From: Enterocloster lavalensis
GTDB lineage: Bacteria; Bacillota; Clostridia; Lachnospirales; Lachnospiraceae
DNA: 64,000 nt
NCBI RefSeq assembly: GCF_902364025.1
Contig: NZ_CABJCG010000023.1
Span: 32,406-96,405, forward strand
Reading direction: 5' to 3'
The notes beneath the pieces are model-generated. The model did not search any database and was not told where the DNA came from. It saw only the letters and a program-made list of their open reading frames with translations. This document shows, one piece after another, positions 42,185-51,500 of the stretch; the stretch's first letter is position 1, and every line of letters starts with the position of its first letter. The position numbers were made by a program, and so were the translations under genes.

Positions 42185-44647
42185 ATGAACAGACGGGAAA
42201 AATGGATTCTGGCGCTGGCCGGCCTGCTGGTGCTGTTTTTATTAACCATACAGGGGATCGGATTGTGGATTCTGGGGCCCTTTCATCAAATAATTGTGGA
42301 TTACGCCACCGGGGCCATGCTGGCGGAGACGGCCGCGGTGCTGGTCTGGAATTTCTGGTGGCTCAGCCGCGTGGAACGGCCGGGCCTGCAGATCACCGGC
42401 TGCGCGGCGGGACTGGCGGTATTTTCCTGGTGCCACCGGATTCTGGTGCCGTTGGCGGGGACCGCGCTTTATGTGGGCGTCCTCCTGCTTGCCGGGCGGA
42501 ATGTGCGGAAGGGGATTTTTGGAAAATCATCTTTGCTTCCCACGGCGGAGCGCCTGGGGCTTGATTTGATCCTGGGCTGTGCGCTCTGGATTGTGATTGT
42601 CTGTCTGGTCTCCCTGACCGGCCACGGAGGACTTTGGCTGTGGCGGACCTTGGCAGCGCTTCTGGGGGCCGTGTGCGGTCTGGCTGAGCTGTGGGCCCGG
42701 CATGGGAAGTCCGGAGCAGGGGCGGGAGACTGGGGGCGGGAGCGGCCCCGATTTTGGGGACGGGAGAGCTCCCGAATCCCGGACTCCCCAACCGGCGGCC
42801 TGTCCGGGTCCTGTCTCCTCCCCGAGAACCGCAAGCAGGCGCTTCTGGCCGCTTTTGCCCTGACCATGGTGATGGTGCAGATCGGCCGCCTGAACCTTTC
42901 GCTGGATTACGATTCCCTCCATTACGGCCTGCGTTCCGCCTACGTGCTGGACAACGGCAGGGGGATTTTTGAGGATTTGGGGATGGTCAATCTGGTTTAC
43001 ACCTACCCCAAAGGGCTGGAGGTTCTGGCTCTGCCCTTAAACGGCACGCCCACCTACGGTTTTGTGCTCTCCCTGTCCCTGCTGGCAACGGTGGGAGTCA
43101 TGCTTCTGGCGGGCCACATTGCGGGCCGCCGGGCGGGAAAGACCAGGCGCTTCTGGGCCATGGCGATGCTGGGGGCGGTTCCCGGCGTCATGAACATGGC
43201 CGCCACCGCCAAAAGCGACAACGTGACCCTTCTGTTCCAGCTGCTGTTTTTCGACTTCGTGTGCTGTGCTTTGGGGGCCGCGGGAGAAAAGCAGGAAAGG
43301 GAACAGCCCTGGTTTCTCATGGGACTCTGCGCCTATCTGATGACCCTGGTGCTAAAGCCCACGGCCATCGTGTTCTCTACAATTATGGCGGCCGTGTGCC
43401 TTTTCTGCCTGGTATGGTGCGGGCGGCTTCGGATCACCATAAAAGGCAGGGGGAAATGGACCCGGCTTCTGTTTCTGCCGCTGCTGCCCACGGCAGCGGT
43501 GGCGGGCCTGTGGTACAGGACCTGGAAAATGACCGGGGTGCCCGTGACGTCCATCTTTGCCGGAATATTTGAGCGCCTGGGATTTACCGTCCGGCTTCCT
43601 TACACCTTTACCGGCGTCATCGGGAATCCCGCCAGTCTGAGTACGGGAGAGAAGCTGACCCGCCTGGTACGGAGAATCTGGGGTATGGCGGTGCTGCCGC
43701 TAGGGGAGGACATGGACCATGTGATCATTGCCTGGGGGACCGGGCTGGTCACGCTGCTGGCCTTCCTCTGGGTCTGCTGGTTGGCTGGTTTTGTTCGGAC
43801 CGGGGGAATGAGGGGGAGGCGGGGATTTGCCGCCGGGGAACACGCAGCCGCCGGGAAACACGCGGTCCCCGGCGCTCACGGCACCGCGGCCCGGCCCTGG
43901 GCTTCTGCACAGCCCTTCTACGAGGCCCTTCTCCTGCCTGTCCTGGGGCTGGCCTGTATTTACAGCGTCTACACCCTCTCCCAGGTGGACGGAAATTATT
44001 TCATCCTGTTCTACACGCTGTTAATCATCGGCGTGTCCGGGATCCGGCAGCGCCATGGGAGAAAGACCGATCTGGAGCGCAATCTGTCGGGCCTTCTGGC
44101 TCCGCTGGCCGCGGCCGGACTTTTTGCCACCTGCTGTACCAGCTGGGCGGGCGCTGTGGGATTCACGCCGGTTTCCCTGATCCATCCCGGATGGTACGAT
44201 CACCGGGAAGAGATACAGGAACGCCAGGCGGAGGCCGGCATATCAGAAATCGTTTCCGCCCTCACGCCCAGAAGCCGGGTGGTGGCATTCGGCGAGCATC
44301 CCCGGGTGCTGGACCTGCCCTGCAGCGTGCAGAGCTACTACGATATCACCGGCAGCGGCGGGAACGTCTACCTGGTGAAAAAGCTGGACTATTTCAAATG
44401 GTATCTGGACATCTCCGGCACCGAGTACATTTTCGTGGAAAAGGGCTATGGGGACCGGCAGAGCCGGGCGGGCGAGATTATCCGCTATATGATTGAGGAC
44501 AAAAGCCTGACGGATCTGGTGTACGAGGACGGCAATCTGCTGGGGCGCGTCCATCTGGGCGGCCCGGACAGCGATGGAAATCCCTACGACCGCCAGCGGA
44601 TCGGCCGGGAGTTTGCCGAGAGTTTCTACCAATATATGGGAAAATAG
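42185..44647 (+). CDS. Large polytopic membrane protein, possible GT-C glycosyltransferase
   Basis: 820 residues with about 12-14 hydrophobic segments, then a soluble C-terminal domain (about 670-820). The segment LDYDSLHYGLRSAYVLDNGR near 240 has the acidic loop-1 Asp typical of GT-C transferases that use polyprenyl-linked sugars. Two cytoplasmic or external loops (about 175-215 and 540-575) are Gly/Arg/Pro-rich and look inserted. No family is recognised with certainty. It starts 14 bases after the GT2 gene. Confidence 0.65.
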   Translation: MNRREKWILALAGLLVLFLLTIQGIGLWILGPFHQIIVDYATGAMLAETAAVLVWNFWWLSRVERPGLQITGCAAGLAVFSWCHRILVPLAGTALYVGVLLLAGRNVRKGIFGKSSLLPTAERLGLDLILGCALWIVIVCLVSLTGHGGLWLWRTLAALLGAVCGLAELWARHGKSGAGAGDWGRERPRFWGRESSRIPDSPTGGLSGSCLLPENRKQALLAAFALTMVMVQIGRLNLSLDYDSLHYGLRSAYVLDNGRGIFEDLGMVNLVYTYPKGLEVLALPLNGTPTYGFVLSLSLLATVGVMLLAGHIAGRRAGKTRRFWAMAMLGAVPGVMNMAATAKSDNVTLLFQLLFFDFVCCALGAAGEKQEREQPWFLMGLCAYLMTLVLKPTAIVFSTIMAAVCLFCLVWCGRLRITIKGRGKWTRLLFLPLLPTAAVAGLWYRTWKMTGVPVTSIFAGIFERLGFTVRLPYTFTGVIGNPASLSTGEKLTRLVRRIWGMAVLPLGEDMDHVIIAWGTGLVTLLAFLWVCWLAGFVRTGGMRGRRGFAAGEHAAAGKHAVPGAHGTAARPWASAQPFYEALLLPVLGLACIYSVYTLSQVDGNYFILFYTLLIIGVSGIRQRHGRKTDLERNLSGLLAPLAAAGLFATCCTSWAGAVGFTPVSLIHPGWYDHREEIQERQAEAGISEIVSALTPRSRVVAFGEHPRVLDLPCSVQSYYDITGSGGNVYLVKKLDYFKWYLDISGTEYIFVEKGYGDRQSRAGEIIRYMIEDKSLTDLVYEDGNLLGRVHLGGPDSDGNPYDRQRIGREFAESFYQYMGK

Positions 44648-44702
44648 ATGGAGCGTTTTACCGGAAACAGACGGGAGATAAGACAGAAGGAGGCGGCTTA
44701 CA

Positions 44703-46562
44703 TTGGAAAAAAAGCAAACCAGGAAATACACCATCGGCTTCTCGCGCATGGAGAAAAAATACGAGTGGAAGGACCATGTGATTTTCATGGGGCTTCTGCT
44801 GGCTCTGGCGGTCTGGGTCAACCGGGGAATCGAGATCAAGGGGCTTTACATGGACGACCTCTATTTCTGGTCCTGCTATGGGGAGCAGAGTTTTCTGGAG
44901 TACGTGTTCCCGATGGGCAGCACGCGGTTCCGCTTCCTCTATTACCTGGCGGCCTGGCTGGAGATGGCGGTGGTGCAGAATCACACCGGCCTGTTTGTGC
45001 CCATCAACATTCTGCTAAACGCCGCCTTGTCCTGGATGCTCTATGGCATCGGACGCCGCCTTGCCGCCTCCAAGGGCGTCGGTTTTCTCTGCGGCGCTAT
45101 GTTCCTGATCAGCCGGATGGCCTACTATCAGATCGGCCAGGTATTGGGGCTGATGGAGACCATGGCCCTGTGGATGGCGATTCTCATTCTCTGGTATCTC
45201 TACCGCTATTTAAATGAGGAAGGGCAGCAGCGGCGCTATTTCATTGCCTGCGGCCTGTACTTCGGCGTCTGCTTTGTCCATGAGCGCTACATGGCCCTGA
45301 TCCCCCTCTTTCTGCTGGTGCTTTTGTTTAAACGCACCAGAAAGCTTTGGGAGTGGCTGGCCCCGGCCATTTCCTTCCTGGCGGTCCAGCTGATCCGCAC
45401 CCTCACCATCGGCTCCGTCCTTCCCGCGGGAACGGGGGGAACCCAGGTGGCGGACACCTTCAGCATTTCCCGGTCCATCCGCTTCGCTTTAAGCCAGGCG
45501 GCCTACGTGTTCGGGATCAACGCAGGACCGGAACATTTAAACGGCCTGCCCTGGTCCGAGAGCCCATGGCTCATTCGGGGGCTGGTGATTCTGGCGGACC
45601 TTATGGTGGCCGCGCTGGTGGTTGGATTCCTGATCCGGCTGGTAAAGTCGGGGAAAGAGGAGCGGCAGTCCCTGCTCAAAAATATCGCGCTGTTTCTTGT
45701 GTTCATCGCCATGTGCATCGCCAGCTCCAGCGTCACCATCCGGGTGGAAATGCGCTGGGTGTACGTTTCCCTGGCCGCGGCCCTGCTGTTTATGGCCTGG
45801 ATGTACGGCGTGCTGACCGCGGACGTGAAGAAGGAGCTGTATTTAAAACGCCTGTGGCCCTGGGGCGCGGCCTTCGCCTGCTATGTGCTCCTCATGCTTC
45901 CGGTGGAACTGTTCTACCGGGGGTATTATCCCAAATTGTACCTCTGGCCCAACCAGCTGCGGTACAATTCCCTGGCCGGGGAAACCTATGAAAAGTACGG
46001 GGATGAGCTGTTCGGCAAGACCATCTATATCATCGGCGACAGCTACGAGATGAGCGATTTCACCGCCAATACCTTTTTCAAGGTCTTTGACCCGGAGCGG
46101 AAGGCCCAGGGAACCCGGGTGGTGCACATCCGGAGCATCCGGGAGTTCGGCCTGGTGACGGACAACATGCTGGTGCTGCGGGAGGACCCGGAGAATAACG
46201 CGTTCCAGGACGTGACGGAGTTCGTGCGGGAGCTGAAGCTCAAGCCGGAGTACGGTTATTACCGGGACGGCTGGATGGACGAGCACGCGGAGATCAGCGT
46301 GATGGCCGGTTCCACCGGGAGTATTGATCTGGAAATCATGTACCCGGGGGTGCTCAGGGGAGGCGAGACCATCTCCATCACCCGTGAGGGCTGGCCGCCG
46401 GACACCATGGCGGTGCAGTCCAGCGTGATCCGCACCTCGGTTCACGTGGAGCCGTTCCAGACGGTGCGGCTGAGATTTGACTATAACTTCTATATGCAGG
46501 ACGCCCAGGAACAGCGGGGGGAGGACCGGTTGGCCGCTATTGTGAATATTAAAGCTGATTAG
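44703..46562 (+). CDS. Polytopic membrane protein, GT-C-like
   Basis: 619 residues with about ten hydrophobic segments and a soluble C-terminus from about 430. The first external loop contains KGLYMDDLYFWSCYG, with the two Asp residues expected of GT-C enzymes. TTG 44703 is nine bases after AAGGAGG; ATG 44748 is an alternative. Similar in plan to the following gene at 46741, from which it is separated by a structured 150-base element. Confidence 0.65.
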   Translation: MEKKQTRKYTIGFSRMEKKYEWKDHVIFMGLLLALAVWVNRGIEIKGLYMDDLYFWSCYGEQSFLEYVFPMGSTRFRFLYYLAAWLEMAVVQNHTGLFVPINILLNAALSWMLYGIGRRLAASKGVGFLCGAMFLISRMAYYQIGQVLGLMETMALWMAILILWYLYRYLNEEGQQRRYFIACGLYFGVCFVHERYMALIPLFLLVLLFKRTRKLWEWLAPAISFLAVQLIRTLTIGSVLPAGTGGTQVADTFSISRSIRFALSQAAYVFGINAGPEHLNGLPWSESPWLIRGLVILADLMVAALVVGFLIRLVKSGKEERQSLLKNIALFLVFIAMCIASSSVTIRVEMRWVYVSLAAALLFMAWMYGVLTADVKKELYLKRLWPWGAAFACYVLLMLPVELFYRGYYPKLYLWPNQLRYNSLAGETYEKYGDELFGKTIYIIGDSYEMSDFTANTFFKVFDPERKAQGTRVVHIRSIREFGLVTDNMLVLREDPENNAFQDVTEFVRELKLKPEYGYYRDGWMDEHAEISVMAGSTGSIDLEIMYPGVLRGGETISITREGWPPDTMAVQSSVIRTSVHVEPFQTVRLRFDYNFYMQDAQEQRGEDRLAAIVNIKAD

Positions 46563-46564
46563 AG

Positions 46565-46715
46565 GTAACAGTTCAGACGGCGGAAAAATTGGTGCGGGAA
46601 GCCGCGTCAAGCTCGCTTGTAAGCGGATTTTCGCGCCAATTTTCACATCGGATGGACATCCGATGCTTCTTGACCGGTTTTTTCGGTCAAGAAGAGGGGC
46701 CGTCTGAATTGTTAC
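46565..46715 (+). other. Multi-hairpin element with 17-bp closing stem
   Basis: Outer stem: 46565-46581 (GTAACAGTTCAGACGGC) pairs with 46699-46715 (GCCGTCTGAATTGTTAC) with one G-U. Inside are three helices: 46585-46596 with 46632-46643 (12 bp, one G-U), enclosing a CAAGC/GCTTG hairpin; 46646-46654 with 46657-46665 (CATCGGATG, 9 bp perfect, but only a two-base gap); and 46666-46676 with 46684-46694 (CTTCTTGACCG, 11 bp perfect, T-rich loop). It begins two bases after one stop codon and ends 26 bases before the next ATG. It could be a structured RNA, an mRNA-processing site or a small non-autonomous mobile element. Confidence 0.8.
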
Positions 46716-46740
46716 AATTAGAGGACAGGAATTGCGGATT

Positions 46741-48129
46741 ATGAGACAGAAGAAACAGATTTTATACTGGCTGCTGCCCCTCATGGGCACGGCCTTCGCC
46801 CTTTGGTATGTGAAAAACGCCACGGCGGACGTGGTGTATTCCGACTACATCCGTCTGGTCAACAGCTATCTGCCGGACGTGTGGAACCCGGCAAAGTTCT
46901 TTGTGCCCGACGTGCTCACCCGAATCCCCGTCAGCTACCTGGCCCGCATCGTGAACGTGGAGCTGTTCGGCTTCTCCGTCACCTTCGAGCGGGTGCTGGG
47001 GGTGTTGAGCCTGGGGCTCTCCGGGGCGGTGTTCGGGCTGTACTGCCGGGAGCGCAGGGTGGGTTTCCTGTGGTTTGCGCTGTTGTCGGCGGTGATGTTC
47101 AGCCTGAACAAGTGGGAGATGCTGACAAACGGCAGCGGTTGGGCCCATTTCCTGGCGTTTGCCTGCTTTTATTACCACGAGGTGGTGCTGGACCGGGTTT
47201 GGGCCGGGGAAGAGAAAACACACGACCGGCTTAAGCTGTGTATTCTGCCCTGGCTGGTGATCCTGGGAGCGGCAGGCCCCTACTGCGCCAGCTACGCGGC
47301 GACCCTGCTGTTGTCCTACGGTTTCTGTATGGTCCGGGACCATTATAGAAGAGCGGATGGAAAATGGGACCGGCGCTACGTCCTCTACGGCCTCTGCGCC
47401 CTGCTGCCCCTGCTGCTGTACATGCTCAGCAATTCCTTTGCGGTTAATGAGCACGCCGGGGCCACCGGCCGTTCCCTGGGGCAGATTCTGGCCGACCATC
47501 CCAGCTTTCCGGTGCGGTTCCTGCTGAAATCCTTTGCCGGTATTCTGGTGGGCGGGGAGGAATTGCAGGCGCTTGTGGAAAATGGGACCCTGACGAATTT
47601 GGGGGTCTACTTGCTGGGACTGTTTGTGGTTTTGGGGTATCTTTTGGCCCTTTGGCTGAACCTGAAGCTGAGGTTGTACGAGAAAACTTTATTTCCCTTG
47701 ATGCTGCTGGCGTCCGGGGGAATGAACCATGTGCTGATCTTCCTGTCCCGGTACATTTTCGAGAAGGAGGACTACGCCTGGAGTTCCCGCTACGCGCTGC
47801 AGTTTCAGGTGGGAATCCTGGGCATTGTGTTGACCTTTGCCCTGGCAGTCCCCATTATTTCCCAGAGCAGGAGGGCCTGGAGGGCGGTTACGGTGTTGTT
47901 CTGCCTTGCAATCCTGGCCGGAAATGGTTATACTACTTATCGTGAGTTGAAGAAAGCTCCCTACCGGGAGGACCGGTTTGAGCAGATGGCGCGGCAGGCC
48001 GGGGATTTTTCCGGGATGACGGACGATAAGCTTGCCGATCTGTACGAGTACCACAAGGGCCGGGACAAGATTGAGCAGGCATTTGAGATATTGAAGGAGA
48101 ACCACCTGAACGTATTTCGGGACAGGTAG
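46741..48129 (+). CDS. Polytopic membrane protein, GT-C-like
   Basis: 462 residues with about nine hydrophobic segments; VVYSDYIRLVNSYLPDVWNP near 26-45 supplies an acidic external loop after the first membrane span. ATG 46741 follows AGGA by ten bases; TTG 46732 is a less likely start. It is shorter than the two preceding large membrane proteins and may, like them, transfer sugars from lipid carriers. Not assigned to a known family. Confidence 0.6.
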   Translation: MRQKKQILYWLLPLMGTAFALWYVKNATADVVYSDYIRLVNSYLPDVWNPAKFFVPDVLTRIPVSYLARIVNVELFGFSVTFERVLGVLSLGLSGAVFGLYCRERRVGFLWFALLSAVMFSLNKWEMLTNGSGWAHFLAFACFYYHEVVLDRVWAGEEKTHDRLKLCILPWLVILGAAGPYCASYAATLLLSYGFCMVRDHYRRADGKWDRRYVLYGLCALLPLLLYMLSNSFAVNEHAGATGRSLGQILADHPSFPVRFLLKSFAGILVGGEELQALVENGTLTNLGVYLLGLFVVLGYLLALWLNLKLRLYEKTLFPLMLLASGGMNHVLIFLSRYIFEKEDYAWSSRYALQFQVGILGIVLTFALAVPIISQSRRAWRAVTVLFCLAILAGNGYTTYRELKKAPYREDRFEQMARQAGDFSGMTDDKLADLYEYHKGRDKIEQAFEILKENHLNVFRDR

Positions 48130-48150
48130 AGGATAACGGAGGATAATACT

Positions 48151-48927
48151 ATGAAGGTTGTGATTTTAGCGGGCGGTCTGGGGACCAGGATCAGCGAGGA
48201 GAGCCATTTAAAGCCGAAGCCCATGATCGAGGTCGGCGGCAGGCCCATCATGTGGCATATTATGAAGTATTACTCGGAGTACGGGTTCCATGACTTCGTG
48301 ATCTGCCTGGGTTACAAGCAGTATGTGGTGAAGGAGTTTTTCGCGGATTATTTCCTGCACACCTCCGACGTGACCTTTGACCTGGCCCACAACAAGATGG
48401 AAGTGCACAACAACTATTCCGAGCCCTGGAAGGTGACCCTGGTGGACACCGGGCTCAACACCATGACCGGCGGGCGTGTAAAGCGGATTCAGCCCTACAT
48501 CGGGGACGAGCCCTTCATGCTGACCTACGGCGACGGCGTGAGCACCGTGGACCTGGATAAGCTGGTGAAATTCCACCAGTCCCACGGCAAGATCGCCACC
48601 ATCACCACGGTGAACATCGGACAGATGAAAGGCGTGCTGGACATCGCCCCGGACAACACCATTCTCTCCTTCCGCGAGAAGCAGGACGACGACGGGGCGC
48701 TGATCAACGGTGGATTTATGATGCTGAACCCGCAGATTTTCGATTATCTGGAAAATGACGCCACCGTCTTTGAGAAGGAGCCCATGCAGCGGCTGGCCGC
48801 GGAGGGGGAGCTGAAATCCTTCTACCACAGCGGATTCTGGCAGTGCATGGACACCCAGCGGGAGATGAACAAGCTGGAGACATTGTGGCAGTCCGGCAAC
48901 GCGCCGTGGAAAATCTGGAAGGACTGA
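48151..48927 (+). CDS. rfbF: Glucose-1-phosphate cytidylyltransferase
   Basis: 258 residues with VVILAGGLGTRISEESHLKP and KPMIEVGGRPIMWHIMKYYS at the N-terminus, diagnostic of RfbF, and TYGDGVSTVDLDK near 127. It makes CDP-glucose from glucose 1-phosphate and CTP. It starts the rfbFGH trio; rfbG begins four bases after its stop. Confidence 0.95.
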   Translation: MKVVILAGGLGTRISEESHLKPKPMIEVGGRPIMWHIMKYYSEYGFHDFVICLGYKQYVVKEFFADYFLHTSDVTFDLAHNKMEVHNNYSEPWKVTLVDTGLNTMTGGRVKRIQPYIGDEPFMLTYGDGVSTVDLDKLVKFHQSHGKIATITTVNIGQMKGVLDIAPDNTILSFREKQDDDGALINGGFMMLNPQIFDYLENDATVFEKEPMQRLAAEGELKSFYHSGFWQCMDTQREMNKLETLWQSGNAPWKIWKD

Positions 48928-48931
48928 GCGT

Positions 48932-49990
48932 ATGAATTGGAATGAATTGGAGAAGTTTTATAGTGGAAAGTCCGTGCTGGTCACCGGCCACACGGGGTTT
49001 AAGGGTTCCTGGCTGACGCGCATGCTGACGCTGGCAGGTGCGAAGGTTACGGGATATTCCCTGAATCCACCCACGGATCCCAGTCTTTTTGAGATCGCGG
49101 GGCTGGAGGACACCATGGACAGCGTGATCGGGGATGTGCGGGACCTGGCCCGTCTCCAGGAGGTATTTGAGCGGGTGCAGCCCCAGGTGGTGTTCCATCT
49201 GGCGGCCCAGCCCATTGTGCGGGATTCCTACAAGGACCCGGTCTACACCTATGAGACCAATGTGATGGGTACGGTGAACGTGCTGGAGTGCGTGCGCAGG
49301 ACGAAAAGCGTGCAGTCGTTTTTGAATGTGACTACGGATAAGGTGTATGAGAATAAGGAATGGGAGTACGGCTACCGGGAGTGTGATCCCCTGGACGGCT
49401 ACGACCCCTACTCCAACAGCAAATCCTGCTCCGAGCTGGTGACCCACAGCTACCAGAAGTCCTTTTTCCAGGATGGGCGCTGCGCCATCTCCACCTCCCG
49501 CGCGGGAAATGTGATCGGCGGCGGCGATTTTGCCAACGACCGGATTATCCCCGACTGCGTGCGGGCCGCGGGCTGCGGCAGGGAGATCGCCGTGCGCAAT
49601 CCCCATTCCACCCGTCCCTACCAGCTGGTGCTGGAGCCCCTGGCCGTGTATATGGCCATCGCCATGCGCCAGTGGGAGGACAGAAGCTTCCAGGGCTATT
49701 ACAACGTGGGCCCGGACGACAAGGACTGCGTGACCACCGGGACGCTGGTGGATTTATTCTGCGCCGCCTGGGGGCCGGAGGCCTCCTGGGTGGACCAGTA
49801 CGACGGGGGGCCGCACGAGGCTAATTTCTTGAAGCTGGATTGTTCCAAGATTAAACGCGCCCTGAATTGGACGCCCCGGTACGGCGTGAAGGAGGCCATC
49901 GAAAAGACGGTGGCCTGGTCAAAGGAGTACCTGGCGGGCGCGGACATGCTGGAAGTGATGGACCGGCAGATTCGGGAGTTTTTCGCGTAG
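48932..49990 (+). CDS. rfbG: CDP-glucose 4,6-dehydratase
   Basis: 352-residue short-chain dehydrogenase/epimerase-type enzyme: NAD motif VTGHTGFKGSWLTRML near 16, HLAAQPIVRDSYKDP near 89, catalytic region TTDKVYENKEW and YDPYSNSKSCSELV (YxxxK) near 155-168. It converts CDP-glucose to CDP-4-keto-6-deoxyglucose. The 112-base spacer after it is GC-rich with overlapping inverted repeats. Confidence 0.95.
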   Translation: MNWNELEKFYSGKSVLVTGHTGFKGSWLTRMLTLAGAKVTGYSLNPPTDPSLFEIAGLEDTMDSVIGDVRDLARLQEVFERVQPQVVFHLAAQPIVRDSYKDPVYTYETNVMGTVNVLECVRRTKSVQSFLNVTTDKVYENKEWEYGYRECDPLDGYDPYSNSKSCSELVTHSYQKSFFQDGRCAISTSRAGNVIGGGDFANDRIIPDCVRAAGCGREIAVRNPHSTRPYQLVLEPLAVYMAIAMRQWEDRSFQGYYNVGPDDKDCVTTGTLVDLFCAAWGPEASWVDQYDGGPHEANFLKLDCSKIKRALNWTPRYGVKEAIEKTVAWSKEYLAGADMLEVMDRQIREFFA

Positions 49991-50102
49991 GCAGCCCGCG
50001 GCGGGCCGCGGGACGCGGTGTTTCCCGGCAGTGAGTCCCGGCATTCCCGGGCCTTTCCCGGCGGCCCGCGCAACGAATAAAGAATAAGGAGAATCGACCC
50101 CA

Positions 50103-51452
50103 ATGTTTGAAAATAAAACCGAAGCACAAGCAAAAGAACAGATTCTGGGCCTGGTGGCGGAATACTGTGACAAGTTCCACAACCGGAAAAAGCCTTTTGA
50201 GGAGGGCGACCGCATCCCCTACGCGTCCAGAGTCTACGACCACGCGGAGATGGTAAACCTGGTGGACAGCGCCCTGGAATTCTGGCTGACCTCGGGCCGT
50301 TATACCGACGAGTTCGAGGCCAAGCTGGCCAAATACCTGGGCGTGCGCTACTGTTCCCTGGTGAACTCCGGCTCCTCCGCCAACCTGATCGCCTTCATGA
50401 CCCTGACCTCCCCCCTTCTGGGTGAGCGCCGGGTGAAGCGGGGGGACGAGGTCATCACCGTGGCCTGCGGCTTCCCCACCACGGTCAACCCCATGATCCA
50501 GTACGGCGCGGTGCCGGTGTTCGTGGACGTGACCATTCCCCAGTACAACATCGACGTGACCATGCTGGAGGCGGCCCGCTCTGAGAAAACCAAGGCCGTG
50601 ATGATCGCCCACACCCTGGGCAATCCCTACGACCTGGCCGCTGTGAAGACATTTTGCGACAAATACAACCTGTGGCTGGTGGAGGACAACTGCGACGCCC
50701 TGGGAAGCCGCTACACCTTAAACGTGGACGGCAAAGAGGTGACAAAGCTTACCGGCACGGTGGGCGACATCGGCACCTCCAGCTTCTACCCGCCCCACCA
50801 TATGACCATGGGCGAGGGCGGCGCGGTGTACACGGACAACCCGCTGCTCAACAAGATCATCCACTCCTTCCGGGACTGGGGCCGGGACTGCGTCTGCCCC
50901 TCGGGGAAGGACAACACCTGCAACCACCGCTTTGACCGCCAGTACGGCGAGCTGCCCCTGGGATACGACCACAAGTACGTGTACTCCCATTTCGGCTACA
51001 ACTTAAAGGCAACGGACCTCCAGGCCGCCATCGGCTGCGCCCAGATTGAGAAATTCCCCACCTTCGTGGAGCGCCGCCGCCATAACTTCGACCGCCTGAA
51101 GGCGGGGCTTTCCGGGACGGAGGAGAAGCTGATCCTGCCCGAGCCCTGTCCGAATTCCCGGCCCAGCTGGTTCGGTTTCCTGATTACCTGCAAGGAGGGC
51201 ACGGACCGCAACCAGGTGGTGCAGTACGTGGAGAGCAAGGGCGTCCAGACCCGGATGCTGTTCGCCGGAAACCTGACCAAGCACTCCTGTTTCGACGAGA
51301 TGCGGGCCACCGGCGCGGGCTACCGGGTGGTGGGAAGCCTGGAAAATACGGACCGGATCATGAGCGACACCTTCTGGGTGGGCGTGTATCCGGGCATGAC
51401 CGACGAGATGATCGACTATATGGCAAAGACCATCCGGGAAGCGGTTCTGTAA
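50103..51452 (+). CDS. rfbH: CDP-4-keto-6-deoxyglucose 3-dehydrase (E1)
   Basis: 449 residues of the DegT fold, but the PLP lysine is replaced by His in YPPHHMTMGEGGA, as in RfbH/DdhC, which uses PMP to remove the 3-hydroxyl. The iron-sulfur ligands are visible as CVCPSGKDNTC (C-x1-C-x7-C), with a further Cys upstream in EDNCDALGS. It should make a CDP-4-keto-3,6-dideoxyglucose intermediate with an E3 reductase (RfbI), which is not encoded in the window. AAGGAG precedes the ATG. Confidence 0.94.
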   Translation: MFENKTEAQAKEQILGLVAEYCDKFHNRKKPFEEGDRIPYASRVYDHAEMVNLVDSALEFWLTSGRYTDEFEAKLAKYLGVRYCSLVNSGSSANLIAFMTLTSPLLGERRVKRGDEVITVACGFPTTVNPMIQYGAVPVFVDVTIPQYNIDVTMLEAARSEKTKAVMIAHTLGNPYDLAAVKTFCDKYNLWLVEDNCDALGSRYTLNVDGKEVTKLTGTVGDIGTSSFYPPHHMTMGEGGAVYTDNPLLNKIIHSFRDWGRDCVCPSGKDNTCNHRFDRQYGELPLGYDHKYVYSHFGYNLKATDLQAAIGCAQIEKFPTFVERRRHNFDRLKAGLSGTEEKLILPEPCPNSRPSWFGFLITCKEGTDRNQVVQYVESKGVQTRMLFAGNLTKHSCFDEMRATGAGYRVVGSLENTDRIMSDTFWVGVYPGMTDEMIDYMAKTIREAVL

Positions 51453-51500
51453 GGGGGATAAGATTCCCGGTAATTCCGTTTGACATCAGAGGAGGAAGCC

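Noticed and set aside
46565..46715. Simple terminator or IS element
   Set aside because: No T-run after the structure and no transposase; the element is too complex for a terminator and too short for an IS. A MITE remains possible and is kept in the findings.
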